Assembly: GCF_000002875.2 (NCBI RefSeq)
Contig: NC_009389.2
Span: 162,001 to 226,000 of the forward strand
Source of the DNA: Leishmania infantum JPCM5
Lineage: Eukaryota > Euglenozoa > Kinetoplastea > Trypanosomatida > Trypanosomatidae
Length of the DNA stretch: 64,000 nucleotides
Direction: 5' to 3'
Each line of letters opens with the position of its first letter. Within the stretch, counting starts at the first letter, position 1. Positions 50,659-62,252 of this stretch are shown one piece after another. Under the pieces are notes generated by a model, which did not search any database, was not told where the DNA came from, and was given only the letters and a program-made list of their open reading frames with translations. The position numbers and the translations under genes were made by a program.

Positions 50659-53600
50659 TTACGGCCGCAGCATTGAGTAGGCAACGTCCATGACATCTGC
50701 CTCGATGTGCGGGTACGTGGCGTGGTGGGCGAGCACGCGCTTGCACACGTCGATCGCCTTCACCGGCTCGCCGCCGCGTAGGTAGTTGAACCCCAGCTTG
50801 TATCCGACAGCCGGGTCGGACTCCTGCACCAGTTCCCAGGCTTTCTGATAGCACCGCGAAGCGTCCTTGTGCTTCTGGTTCCGCTCGTAGATCATGCCGA
50901 GCGCGTTCCAGGCGGAACCGCAGCCCTGGTTGGCCGCCAGCACCTGCTGCAGCACGAACCGAGCATTCTCGAGCTGGCCCTCCTGCGTGTCCATGTACGC
51001 CTGCAAGAGCATCGCACGTTCGATTGTGTCGTCCTCGGAGCACGTGAGGATCGCGATCGGAGGAGAGACAGTAATCGGGGCTGGCGGCTCCGCGGCGTCG
51101 CCCTTGCTCTTGTCCGCCTGCTTCGTCACCGGCATCTTTGCCATGACCTTCTTGCTCTCCAGCAACCTCGCCAGCACGTTCCGCGCGGCCGTCTCCTGCC
51201 CAGAAACGAAGAGGCTGATGGCCAGCCCGAGAAACGCCTCCGGGTGCACCACCTTGCACTGCAGCGCGAAGGCGAGTGTGGCCGTGCTGCTGCCGCTGCT
51301 GCGCTGCGCCAGCTCCGCGGCGGCCTCATGCATGCTGGCCAGCAGCTGGAGGTCCTCGTCGTCGTCCGAGTCGCTGTCACCGACACGCCGCGGCTTCTTC
51401 CCTGCTTTGGTGGCGTCTTTGTCGCTGCCACTTCTGCCTTTCTTCTCGGCAGTCGTCGCGCCGCACGCCGCTCTAGCGCCGGACACGCCGCCGGTTTCAG
51501 CAGCTACAATGCACTCCAGAAATAGATGCAGCGCCGTCTCGAGCTCCTCCGGGCGTCGTGTCGCCATCGTGCAGTATGCCTGAAGAATGCGTCTTTCCTC
51601 GCTGTGCACCGGCAGCAGCAACAGCAGCTGCTCTGCGTAGCGTATGTTGTCGTGCAGCTCCGTACCACCGGTCGAGGCTGCCGCTGCGGGGCCTTTGCTC
51701 TGGGGCGCTGACTTCTGGTGCTGCTGCTCAGTGAGCGGTAAGCCTGCCGCTGCCGGGTTCGCGCCTCGCACCCAGAGATCCTGCGTGGTCGGTACGAGGT
51801 AAATTCGGATCATGCGCACCAACGCCCGCGTGCACCACGCGTTGTCGGTTGGCAGACGCGCCAAGTTGAAGTGTCGCAGCGCCTCGGCGTTGTTGTTGCA
51901 GAGGTGCTCGTAGAGGCCGCGTGCGTAGCTCAAGCCCGGATCGGCGCGCTGGCCCGCCGGTACGGCTGCCGCCGCCCTACCCAGCGCGTCCTTGGCCTCC
52001 GTCAGCTGTCCGGCGTGGTAGAGGAGGATGAGGTAGTAGACCAGAGCCTCGTAATGCTGGGGGGTCTTCCTTAGAAGGTCATCGAACATGTCTCGAGCGT
52101 CCTCGGTGCGACCCTGCTGTGTGTACAGGTTCGCCAGCAGTATCACTGCATCTGCATTGCTCGAGCTGCCGTCTGCCATGCGCAGCACTGTCGTGCAGTG
52201 TCGCTCGCACCCGTCCATGTCACCGGTGCGGTAGCAGAGCTGCGCCGACTCGAGCTGTGCGCACTCGTTCGACTCATCGTACGTGATGGCCTCGCGCAGG
52301 TACTCCCGCGCGTTCGTCAGCCGTGCCGCAATAGCGGACTGGAGCGCCAGCGCCGCGGCAGCCTCCACCTTCTTGTCCGTCATGATGACCGAGGAGGGCG
52401 GCGGCGCAGGGGTGCTGTAGATGCACCGCGCGCCTAGCTCGGTGCAAATCCCCGACATGACGACGCGCTGCTCGGCGTTCACTTCGGCCGTTTCGGCACG
52501 CAGCTGCTGCTCGATGAGGCGCCGTTGCAGCGATCGGGCTGTGAGAAGGGCCCTGAGGGCCGCATCGCCGTGATCGCCGTCGCTGCCAGTGTGGGCGGTG
52601 CCTTGCTCGCTCAACGGAACCGTCCACGGCTGGTCGCGCAGCACCTTGTACAGGAGGAGGTAAAGGTTGATCCGCTCAATCGCCGTCCCTACCGTTTCCG
52701 CAGACCCCGCCGCTGCTGCGGACGCCACACCTGCACCGGCGCCGTTTGTGGAAGGAAGCTCGTACACGGGGGACATCACGATAGTCTCGCGCGCCGCGTC
52801 TATGCGGCCCAGCCGCCACTGCAGCGTGGCGAGGTCGGCCCGCACGATGGAGAGGTGCGGGTCGGACATGAGCGCGTCCTGGTAGTACCGGATTGCTTTG
52901 GCGTAGTCGTGCGCCGCGACGAGAGCGCGGCCAACGCGCACAGACAGCTCGCTGCTGGATGGAGAGAGCGCCCTGGCCTTCTCGTACGCCGCGATCGCCT
53001 GCTCTGGCTCCTGAATTACTGTGTAGGCTTCGCCAAGCGCAACGTAGCTCTGCGCGGACGGAACCGCCTCGGCCATCTCCTGGAAGCACTGGATGTACAT
53101 GCCCAAGTTGTGCTTCTGTGTGAGGAAGAGCTTGCCCAGCTGCGAGTGGGCGGCCGTGTAGAACTCGCTCTTGCTCGGCACCTGCCGCAGCAGCTCGATG
53201 CCTTTATCGACATCTGTGCGCGCGGCCAGCATCGCCTGCGCAATGACTACGCGCCCTATCTGCGCTGAGTCTCGGAACTGGAGAGCTGCCTCCGCCAGTG
53301 TCGCGCGCGCCGCTTCCACGTCGCGCACGCGCAGCTGTGCCTGCGCCAGCTGTAGGTACAGAGTTACTGTCTCCGGCACGCTGAGCGGATTCGTTGGCTT
53401 TCCCGCGGTGGAAGCGGCGGCCGCGCTCTTCACGGTGCTGTAGGCGCGCTGCAACGACGCGAGAGCCTCCGCGTACTTGCCCGTGGTGCCTTGCACTGTG
53501 CCGAGTAGCAGGTTATAAAGGGGCTGCTCCTGTAGGGAGAAGTCGAGAGTCAGCGCGCGCTCCAAGGCCTGGCTGGCGAGCTTGACATCCCCCATGTACT

Positions 53601-55311
53601 GGCATATATGGCTCGACAGCAGGAAGGCGTCCGGCAGCGGCTGCTCCTGCATGAGAAGCGTGTTCTTGAGCAGGTTCTGAGCCTTGCGCACGTCACCTCT
53701 GACGAACCACACCTTGGCCAGCATCAGCTGCGCCTCCATGCAGGCTGGCAGGTGCTGCACGACGAACTCGAGATGGCGCCCACACTTCTCGCTGACCACG
53801 TCCGTGTGCTTGAACATCGGGTCCGGTGGTTCGTTGCGGCAGTGCATGAGGTAGGCATGGGCGATGGCGAGCGCAACGGGGGCGTTGAGGTGCACATACA
53901 CCTCCATTCCAGATCCCGCGCGCTCCTTGACGTCTTGCTTGATCGCCTCGGCTGCCTGATCCAGATACCGTAACACCGCTGTCTCCTCTTCCATGCCGCG
54001 CAGGCGCCACCGCAGCTGCGCGTTCAGCATGCTGAGCTCCGCGTTGCGCTGCGCAGCCGGCTGCAGCTGATTACAAAATTGTAGCTGCGCCGCCGCCTCC
54101 TCCACGTCGCCCTGGTGCAAGAGGCACGTCACGGTCCCTAGGAGCGGGCCCAGGCTGTCCGTCAGCGTTGCGGCCTTGCGGAAAGTCGCCACGGCGGTCT
54201 TGTAGTCATGCCGGTACAGCTGCTGGTACCCCAACCCGCAGAGCACATCGCCGTTGCGGCTATCCAGCGCATACGCCATCTCCGAAAACTGCGTGGTGAT
54301 GTTTAACAGATCCAGCCGACCACCAGCCAGGCGAGAGAAGACGAGCGCGAATTGGTGCAGCAGTGCCACGTTGCGCGGCTCCTTGGCCCGGACGGCGTCG
54401 AGCAGGCGGCGTAACCGCACCTGTGCGGCGTCTTGGCGGGTGTCCTTTCCAATCGCGTAGAGCGCCTCGAGTGCGAGGGCCTCGACATTGCCCTTGTCGT
54501 GGGCGAGGATGCGGTGAGTCACCTCTATCGCCTGCTCCCAGTCATCGGCCTGCATGAGCAGGCGCGCCTTGCCCACCAGTGGGGGGATGCTGCAGTTCGG
54601 ATAAAGGACGACAAGGCGGTCCAGCAGGCTCTGCGCCTTCATCAACTGCGTCTTATGCTCGAGGAAGGCCACGTAGCCAAGCGCGGCGTTCATGTCGGTC
54701 CACTTGGTGGTGCCGCTCCCACCGCCGCCGGCCTCATTGCTAGACTGAAAAAACGAGTACTGCGCCTCCTCCATCTCCAGCATGCTGGAGAACAGCGCGC
54801 CAGCCTTCTCCAGCAGCGCACCGCGGCCCGACAGCAGATCTACCCAGCCGCGGATGGTGCCGTAGTTCGTGTACTCGTCCCGGTATGCCATCGCCGCCTC
54901 GTTGTCCGTGAACTTGAGCAGGATGTCTCTGGCTGCGTTGATGTCCCCAGCGGCCCAGCACAACGCCGCCGCCTGCACCCAGCCACCCATGTTGTCAGCC
55001 ACTTCGAAGCCGTCGAGCTTCGCCTCCGTCTGCGCCACGCCTTCCTGATCGCGGTTATTCCTGTAAATGAGTTGCATGCCCATGAGCGCCGGCACGGCGG
55101 TGGCGCGGCGCGACTCGACAGTCTTGTACTCGCGAATGGCATCGTTCGTCATGCCTTGCCGATCCAGCGTCAGCGCCCGCCACACACGGAACATGTGATC
55201 ATCCGTGGACTGGATGACGGACATGCACACCTCCTCCGCATGATGCCAGTACTTCTCTCGCACATAAAAGAGAAGTAGGGCGTAGTTCGTGCGAAGGATT
55301 GTGGCGGTCAT
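50659..55311 (-). CDS. IFT139: Intraflagellar transport protein IFT139 (TTC21B homologue)
   Basis: This 1550-aa protein consists almost wholly of tetratricopeptide repeats and matches IFT139/TTC21B, a subunit of the IFT-A complex that drives retrograde transport in the flagellum. The N-terminus (NYALLLFYVREKYWHHAEEV) and especially the C-terminus are diagnostic: SAWNALGMIYERNQKHKDAS, then DPAVGYKLGFNYLRGG, and a final LRP. It is about 230 residues longer than the human protein. The extra length includes a Lys/Ser/Asp-rich low-complexity insert at about 1275-1320 (KKPRRVGDSDSDDDED) and smaller Gly/Ala loops. Flagella are central to trypanosomatid motility and shape. The start is the first ATG and aligns with the family start. 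Confidence 0.96.
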   Translation of the reverse strand: MTATILRTNYALLLFYVREKYWHHAEEVCMSVIQSTDDHMFRVWRALTLDRQGMTNDAIREYKTVESRRATAVPALMGMQLIYRNNRDQEGVAQTEAKLDGFEVADNMGGWVQAAALCWAAGDINAARDILLKFTDNEAAMAYRDEYTNYGTIRGWVDLLSGRGALLEKAGALFSSMLEMEEAQYSFFQSSNEAGGGGSGTTKWTDMNAALGYVAFLEHKTQLMKAQSLLDRLVVLYPNCSIPPLVGKARLLMQADDWEQAIEVTHRILAHDKGNVEALALEALYAIGKDTRQDAAQVRLRRLLDAVRAKEPRNVALLHQFALVFSRLAGGRLDLLNITTQFSEMAYALDSRNGDVLCGLGYQQLYRHDYKTAVATFRKAATLTDSLGPLLGTVTCLLHQGDVEEAAAQLQFCNQLQPAAQRNAELSMLNAQLRWRLRGMEEETAVLRYLDQAAEAIKQDVKERAGSGMEVYVHLNAPVALAIAHAYLMHCRNEPPDPMFKHTDVVSEKCGRHLEFVVQHLPACMEAQLMLAKVWFVRGDVRKAQNLLKNTLLMQEQPLPDAFLLSSHICQYMGDVKLASQALERALTLDFSLQEQPLYNLLLGTVQGTTGKYAEALASLQRAYSTVKSAAAASTAGKPTNPLSVPETVTLYLQLAQAQLRVRDVEAARATLAEAALQFRDSAQIGRVVIAQAMLAARTDVDKGIELLRQVPSKSEFYTAAHSQLGKLFLTQKHNLGMYIQCFQEMAEAVPSAQSYVALGEAYTVIQEPEQAIAAYEKARALSPSSSELSVRVGRALVAAHDYAKAIRYYQDALMSDPHLSIVRADLATLQWRLGRIDAARETIVMSPVYELPSTNGAGAGVASAAAAGSAETVGTAIERINLYLLLYKVLRDQPWTVPLSEQGTAHTGSDGDHGDAALRALLTARSLQRRLIEQQLRAETAEVNAEQRVVMSGICTELGARCIYSTPAPPPSSVIMTDKKVEAAAALALQSAIAARLTNAREYLREAITYDESNECAQLESAQLCYRTGDMDGCERHCTTVLRMADGSSSNADAVILLANLYTQQGRTEDARDMFDDLLRKTPQHYEALVYYLILLYHAGQLTEAKDALGRAAAAVPAGQRADPGLSYARGLYEHLCNNNAEALRHFNLARLPTDNAWCTRALVRMIRIYLVPTTQDLWVRGANPAAAGLPLTEQQHQKSAPQSKGPAAAASTGGTELHDNIRYAEQLLLLLPVHSEERRILQAYCTMATRRPEELETALHLFLECIVAAETGGVSGARAACGATTAEKKGRSGSDKDATKAGKKPRRVGDSDSDDDEDLQLLASMHEAAAELAQRSSGSSTATLAFALQCKVVHPEAFLGLAISLFVSGQETAARNVLARLLESKKVMAKMPVTKQADKSKGDAAEPPAPITVSPPIAILTCSEDDTIERAMLLQAYMDTQEGQLENARFVLQQVLAANQGCGSAWNALGMIYERNQKHKDASRCYQKAWELVQESDPAVGYKLGFNYLRGGEPVKAIDVCKRVLAHHATYPHIEADVMDVAYSMLRP

Positions 55312-55805
55312 GGCTGCGGCGTCGGCAACAATGAGCGATAGTTTTTTTTTTTAGAAGTAGAGCCCGATCAGCGGGAGTGACGCTGCACGGCTTCTAAGGG
55401 TCGCTGTCTACCTCTACGCTCTCTGTGCGTGCGTGCGGGGAGCAGTGCGTCCTTACAGCTGGCGTCTCCTTCGTAATTTCTTCGTGTGCTGTACGTGATG
55501 ATGGCTGCTGCGAGAGTCGTTGTGGGTGTATGTGTGGGTGTTCCGGGGTACAGAGCTCCGGTGCGACGGCGGGTCAGCCGTCAGGCAGAAAGGGGGAAGG
55601 AAATGCATGGACCAAGAAGGGTGCGTGGACAATGAAGAGAGAAGAGGGGTCCGCTCAGCCCATTCAATTGCATTCCTCAGGCGAAAGCCGCAGATCCGTA
55701 AGTACGGGCGCGCATGCGTGCATGTAAGACGGGCTCGACGCTACTCACCACAACACCGTGCGTGCGTCTCCAATAGACAACGCCACGCTCACAGATATTC
55801 TCATC
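55312..55805. other. Region between tandem array and IFT139 start
   Basis: About 0.5 kb with no gene. It holds a 12-base T run (about 55340-55351; A run on the sense strand) just upstream of the IFT139 start. No clear pyrimidine-AG acceptor was found close to the ATG. Confidence 0.45.
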
Positions 55806-56259
55806 CGCACACCCTCCTCGTGCTCTCCTCGCTCGCACCCACACGCCCACATACGCACGCCGCATCTCCGTCGCTGCTATCACAGACTGCACAACGGATG
55901 CAGAGCTCTGCACAGTCTGCTTACACAGGCACGTGCGCGTGTGCGGTAGGGGCGCACCAGCCACACACACATACGCAGATACACAGACACAGACACACAC
56001 ACACACACAGACACACACACACACACAGACACACACACACACACAGACACACACACACACACACACAGACGCACGCCCCGCTTGCACGGGGTCGTTCCTC
56101 GCCGATCACACACTCTCTGATGCGTTTTGTTCGACCAACGCACACACACGCGTGCGCACACGCGCGGTGATCGTCTATGTGGCGCAAAAAGCAGCGGAGA
56201 CAGCGGTCGAGGAAAGGCCATCATTCGTTGCGGACACGCGCGGTGTGCGCGGCAGTCGT

Positions 56260-56299
<40 letters not shown>

Positions 56300-59200
56300 G
56301 CGTGCAAGCACACAGCAGCGGTAGGCGGAGGAGGCGGCGGAGCGAGAGGGTGCCGCGTCAGCCAAGGCTTGAACTTGAAACGGAACTGAAAGCAGTCGCT
56401 CATGTGAATGGATCCGATTGAAGGGCTAACTTCACTCGAGTGCTAAGGGATGCGTCACATCATGCGCGTGGCCACCGTGCGCACGCACACCCTCCTCGTG
56501 CTCTCCTCGCTCGCACCCACACGCCCACATACGCACGCCGCATCTCCGTCGCTGCTATCACAGACTGCACAACGGATGCAGAGCTCTGCACAGTCTGCTT
56601 ACACAGGCACGTGCGCGTGTGCGGTAGGGGCGCACCAGCCACACACACATACGCAGATACACAGACACAGACACACACACACACACACAGACACACACAC
56701 ACACACAGACACACACACACACACAGACACACACACACACACAGACACACACACACACACAGACACACACACACACACAGACGCACGCCCCGCTTGCACG
56801 GGGTCGTTCCTCGCCGATCACACACTCTCTGATGCGTTTTGTTCGACCAACGCACACACACGCGTGCGCACACGCGCGGTGATCGTCTATGTGGCGCAAA
56901 AAGCAGCGGAGACAGCGGTCGAGGAAAGGCCATCATTCGTTGCGGACACGCGCGGTGTGCGCGGCAGTCGTGCACACACACACACACACACAAGCGTGCA
57001 AGCACACAGCAGCGGTAGGCGGAGGAGGCGGCGGAGCGAGAGGGTGCCGCGTCAGCCAAGGCTTGAACTTGAAACGGAACTGAAAGCAGTCGCTCATGTG
57101 AATGGATCCGATTGAAGGGCTAACTTCACTCGAGTGCTAAGGGATGCGTCACATCATGCGCGTGGCCACCGTGCGCACGCACACCCTCCTCGTGCTCTCC
57201 TCGCTCGCACCCACACGCCCACATACGCACGCCGCATCTCCGTCGCTGCTATCACAGACTGCACAACGGATGCAGAGCTCTGCACAGTCTGCTTACACAG
57301 GCACGTGCGCGTGTGCGGTAGGGGCGCACCAGCCACACACACATACGCAGATACACAGACACAGACACACACACACACACAGACACACACACACACACAC
57401 ACAGACACACACACACACACAGACACACACACACACACACACAGACGCACGCCCCGCTTGCACGGGGTCGTTCCTCGCCGATCACACACTCTCTGATGCG
57501 TTTTGTTCGACCAACGCACACACACGCGTGCGCACACGCGCGGTGATCGTCTATGTGGCGCAAAAAGCAGCGGAGACAGCGGTCGAGGAAAGGCCATCAT
57601 TCGTTGCGGACACGCGCGGTGTGCGCGGCAGTCGTGCACACACACACACACACACAAGCGTGCAAGCACACAGCAGCGGTAGGCGGAGGAGGCGGCGGAG
57701 CGAGAGGGTGCCGCGTCAGCCAAGGCTTGAACTTGAAACGGAACTGAAAGCAGTCGCTCATGTGAATGGATCCGATTGAAGGGCTAACTTCACTCGAGTG
57801 CTAAGGGATGCGTCACATCATGCGCGTGGCCACCGTGCGCACGCACACCCTCCTCGTGCTCTCCTCGCTCGCACCCACACGCCCACATACGCACGCCGCA
57901 TCTCCGTCGCTGCTATCACAGACTGCACAACGGATGCAGAGCTCTGCACAGTCTGCTTACACAGGCACGTGCGCGTGTGCGGTAGGGGCGCACCAGCCAC
58001 ACACACATACGCAGATACACAGACACAGACACACACACACACACAGACACACACACACACACACAGACACACACACACACACACAGACACACACACACAC
58101 ACACACACACAGACGCACGCCCCGCTTGCACGGGGTCGTTCCTCGCCGATCACACACTCTCTGATGCGTTTTGTTCGACCAACGCACACACACGCGTGCG
58201 CACACGCGCGGTGATCGTCTATGTGGCGCAAAAAGCAGCGGAGACAGCGGTCGAGGAAAGGCCATCATTCGTTGCGGACACGCGCGGTGTGCGCGGCAGT
58301 CGTGCACACACACACACACACACAAGCGTGCAAGCACACAGCAGCGGTAGGCGGAGGAGGCGGCGGAGCGAGAGGGTGCCGCGTCAGCCAAGGCTTGAAC
58401 TTGAAACGGAACTGAAAGCAGTCGCTCATGTGAATGGATCCGATTGAAGGGCTAACTTCACTCGAGTGCTAAGGGATGCGTCACATCATGCGCGTGGCCA
58501 CCGTGCGCACGCACACCCTCCTCGTGCTCTCCTCGCTCGCACCCACACGCCCACATACGCACGCCGCATCTCCGTCGCTGCTATCACAGACTGCACAACG
58601 GATGCAGAGCTCTGCACAGTCTGCTTACACAGGCACGTGCGCGTGTGCGGTAGGGGCGCACCAGCCACACACACATACGCAGATACACAGACACAGACAC
58701 ACACACACACAGACACACACACACACACACAGACACACACACACACACACAGACACACACACACACACACAGACACACACACACACACACAGACACACAC
58801 ACACACACACAGACACACACACACACACAGACGCACGCCCCGCTTGCACGGGGTCGTTCCTCGCCGATCACACACTCTCTGATGCGTTTTGTTCGACCAA
58901 CGCACACACACGCGTGCGCACACGCGCGGTGATCGTCTATGTGGCGCAAAAAGCAGCGGAGACAGCGGTCGAGGAAAGGCCATCATTCGTTGCGGACACG
59001 CGCGGTGTGCGCGGCAGTCGTGCACACACACACACACACACAAGCGTGCAAGCACACAGCAGCGGTAGGCGGAGGAGGCGGCGGAGCGAGAGGGTGCCGC
59101 GTCAGCCAAGGCTTGAACTTGAAACGGAACTGAAAGCAGTCGCTCATGTGAATGGATCCGATTGAAGGGCTAACTTCACTCGAGTGCTAAGGGATGCGTC

Positions 59201-61073
59201 ACATCATGCGCGTGGCCACCGTGCGCACGCACACCCTCCTCGTGCTCTCCTCGCTCGCACCCACACGCCCACATACGCACGCCGCATCTCCGTCGCTGCT
59301 ATCACAGACTGCACAACGGATGCAGAGCTCTGCACAGTCTGCTTACACAGGCACGTGCGCGTGTGCGGTAGGGGCGCACCAGCCACACACACATACGCAG
59401 ATACACAGACACAGACACACACACACACACAGACACACACACACACACACACAGACACACACACACACACAGACACACACACACACACACACACACAGAC
59501 GCACGCCCCGCTTGCACGGGGTCGTTCCTCGCCGATCACACACTCTCTGATGCGTTTTGTTCGACCAACGCACACACACGCGTGCGCACACGCGCGGTGA
59601 TCGTCTATGTGGCGCAAAAAGCAGCGGAGACAGCGGTCGAGGAAAGGCCATCATTCGTTGCGGACACGCGCGGTGTGCGCGGCAGTCGTGCACACACACA
59701 CACACACACAAGCGTGCAAGCACACAGCAGCGGTAGGCGGAGGAGGCGGCGGAGCGAGAGGGTGCCGCGTCAGCCAAGGCTTGAACTTGAAACGGAACTG
59801 AAAGCAGTCGCTCATGTGAATGGATCCGATTGAAGGGCTAACTTCACTCGAGTGCTAAGGGATGCGTCACATCATGCGCGTGGCCACCGTGCGCACGCAC
59901 ACCCTCCTCGTGCTCTCCTCGCTCGCACCCACACGCCCACATACGCACGCCGCATCTCCGTCGCTGCTATCACAGACTGCACAACGGATGCAGAGCTCTG
60001 CACAGTCTGCTTACACAGGCACGTGCGCGTGTGCGGTAGGGGCGCACCAGCCACACACACATACGCAGATACACAGACACAGACACACACACACACAGAC
60101 ACACACACACACACACAGACACACACACACACACACAGACACACACACACACACACAGACACACACACACACACACAGACACACACACACACACACAGAC
60201 ACACACACACACACAGACGCACGCCCCGCTTGCACGGGGTCGTTCCTCGCCGATCACACACTCTCTGATGCGTTTTGTTCGACCAACGCACACACACGCG
60301 TGCGCACACGCGCGGTGATCGTCTATGTGGCGCAAAAAGCAGCGGAGACAGCGGTCGAGGAAAGGCCATCATTCGTTGCGGACACGCGCGGTGTGCGCGG
60401 CAGTCGTGCACACACACACACACACACACAAGCGTGCAAGCACACAGCAGCGGTAGGCGGAGGAGGCGGCGGAGCGAGAGGGTGCCGCGTCAGCCAAGGC
60501 TTGAACTTGAAACGGAACTGAAAGCAGTCGCTCATGTGAATGGATCCGATTGAAGGGCTAACTTCACTCGAGTGCTAAGGGATGCGTCACATCATGCGCG
60601 TGGCCACCGTGCGCACGCACACCCTCCTCGTGCTCTCCTCGCTCGCACCCACACGCCCACATACGCACGCCGCATCTCCGTCGCTGCTATCACAGACTGC
60701 ACAACGGATGCAGAGCTCTGCACAGTCTGCTTACACAGGCACGTGCGCGTGTGCGGTAGGGGCGCACCAGCCACACACACATACGCAGATACACAGACAC
60801 AGACACACACACACACACAGACACACACACACACACACACAGACACACACACACACACAGACACACACACACACACACACAGACGCACGCCCCGCTTGCA
60901 CGGGGTCGTTCCTCGCCGATCACACACTCTCTGATGCGTTTTGTTCGACCAACGCACACACACGCGTGCGCACACGCGCGGTGATCGTCTATGTGGCGCA
61001 AAAAGCAGCGGAGACAGCGGTCGAGGAAAGGCCATCATTCGTTGCGGACACGCGCGGTGTGCGCGGCAGTCGT

Positions 61074-61109
<36 letters not shown>

Positions 61110-61291
61110 GCGTGCAAGCACACAGCAGCGGTAGGCGGAGGAGGCGGCGGAGCGAGAGGGTGCCGCGTCAGCCAAGGCTTGAACTTGAAACGGAACTGAA
61201 AGCAGTCGCTCATGTGAATGGATCCGATTGAAGGGCTAACTTCACTCGAGTGCTAAGGGATGCGTCACATCATGCGCGTGGCCACCGTGCG
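55806..61291. repeat. Tandem array of eight ~0.66-0.72 kb units
   Basis: A unit of 664-720 bases is repeated head to tail. Equivalent points are at 56440, 57134, 57798, 58466, 59184, 59852, 60572 and 61250, with an incomplete first copy (from about 55806) and about 41 bases of a ninth. Outside two CA tracts the copies look identical. Each unit holds a 5' part with palindromes, a minisatellite of CA blocks separated by CAGACA, a short stem-loop (CCCCG and CGGGG arms), and a second CA tract. Size differences come from block number in the CA tracts. Long frames across it exist only because CA repeats lack stops; no gene is supported. Confidence 0.95.
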
Positions 61292-62252
61292 GCGCTGTCT
61301 GTGCGCCGAAGGTGACCTCCTCGCGTTAGTGCTGGGCCACACACAAGAGGCACATACGACATGAGCGGAAATGGCAAGAGAGGCCGATTGTGGTATATGT
61401 CTGCCGTGGCCTGCTCCCCAGGATGGCAAAACGGACAGAGAGAGAGGCAGAGATCCGAAAGGCGTGGTGAGGGGTACGTGTGTGCGCGGGTGTGTAGGCC
61501 AGTTTAGAAGGGCAGATGTGTAAAAGAGAAAGCTGAATACAATTGTGGGGGGGGGCTCAGGTAAAACTTGGTGGTGCCGACAGTGTCGCATATAAACCTG
61601 CGTCGCCTCTCCCGGAACCGCACTCTTTTTTCCAGGGCGGAGAAGGGGCGAGACGCGCGGCTGTGGAGGGAGTAGGGGAGAGAAAGAGCTTGCGGAGGCA
61701 AAGGGCGGCCTCTCAGGCATATCGGCCATCTCGAACCCGTGCCGTTGTATCGAGCTGCGTGCGCAGGTGCGGATGGACGCTGCTCGGCATCTGGGAGAGG
61801 TCCCTTTTGCTCATGGCACCCGTCGGATTCGGCGGCACCCGTTACTCTTTCACCTCCGTCCTGCCCTCTCTCTCTGTGCGCGCGCGTGCCACGTCTGTTG
61901 AAGTACGACGATGGTCGTCCAAGGGATGCGGTCCTCGACCATGATCCTCGGCACAGCTGTCACACAGGGGCACACGCGTACAGTGGTTAGGAACCTGATG
62001 CCCAAAAGAGAAGGAAAGAAGAAAAAGGTGCACAGAAGTACACGCGCACAGAATAGAATACACATAGCTAACTCTCACCAACAACCGAACGGCGAAGAAG
62101 AAACAGCACAGCAGGCCTCTACTGAGGCGGAGGAGGGGGCCAGGGGCTTCGGCCGTGCCTATCTGTCAGTCACCGCTGCCCCGATGCCACCTGAGCGGTG
62201 GCGTGTGCATGTTGGGAGGGGGTGGGAAAAGGCGGTGGCGGATGCGCCCCAG
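61292..62252. other. Region between phosphatase stop and tandem array
   Basis: About 0.96 kb with no supported gene. It should be the proximal 3' UTR of the Siw14-like phosphatase; if no RNA processing intervenes, the transcript continues through the tandem array toward IFT139. Confidence 0.5.

Noticed and set aside
56845..56858. Possible tRNA B-box (GTTCGACC) in each array unit
   Set aside because: The match lacks the full B-box consensus and no A-box or cloverleaf can be drawn around it.
56450..61231. Repeated 200-aa class open frames in the tandem array on both strands
   Set aside because: They read through (CA)n as His-Thr or Cys-Val runs, occur in several frames and both strands at once, and depend only on the lack of stop codons in CA repeats.
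55806..61291. CRISPR-like array
   Set aside because: The units are 0.7 kb head-to-tail copies with no short repeat/unique spacer alternation, and the sequence is clearly eukaryotic.
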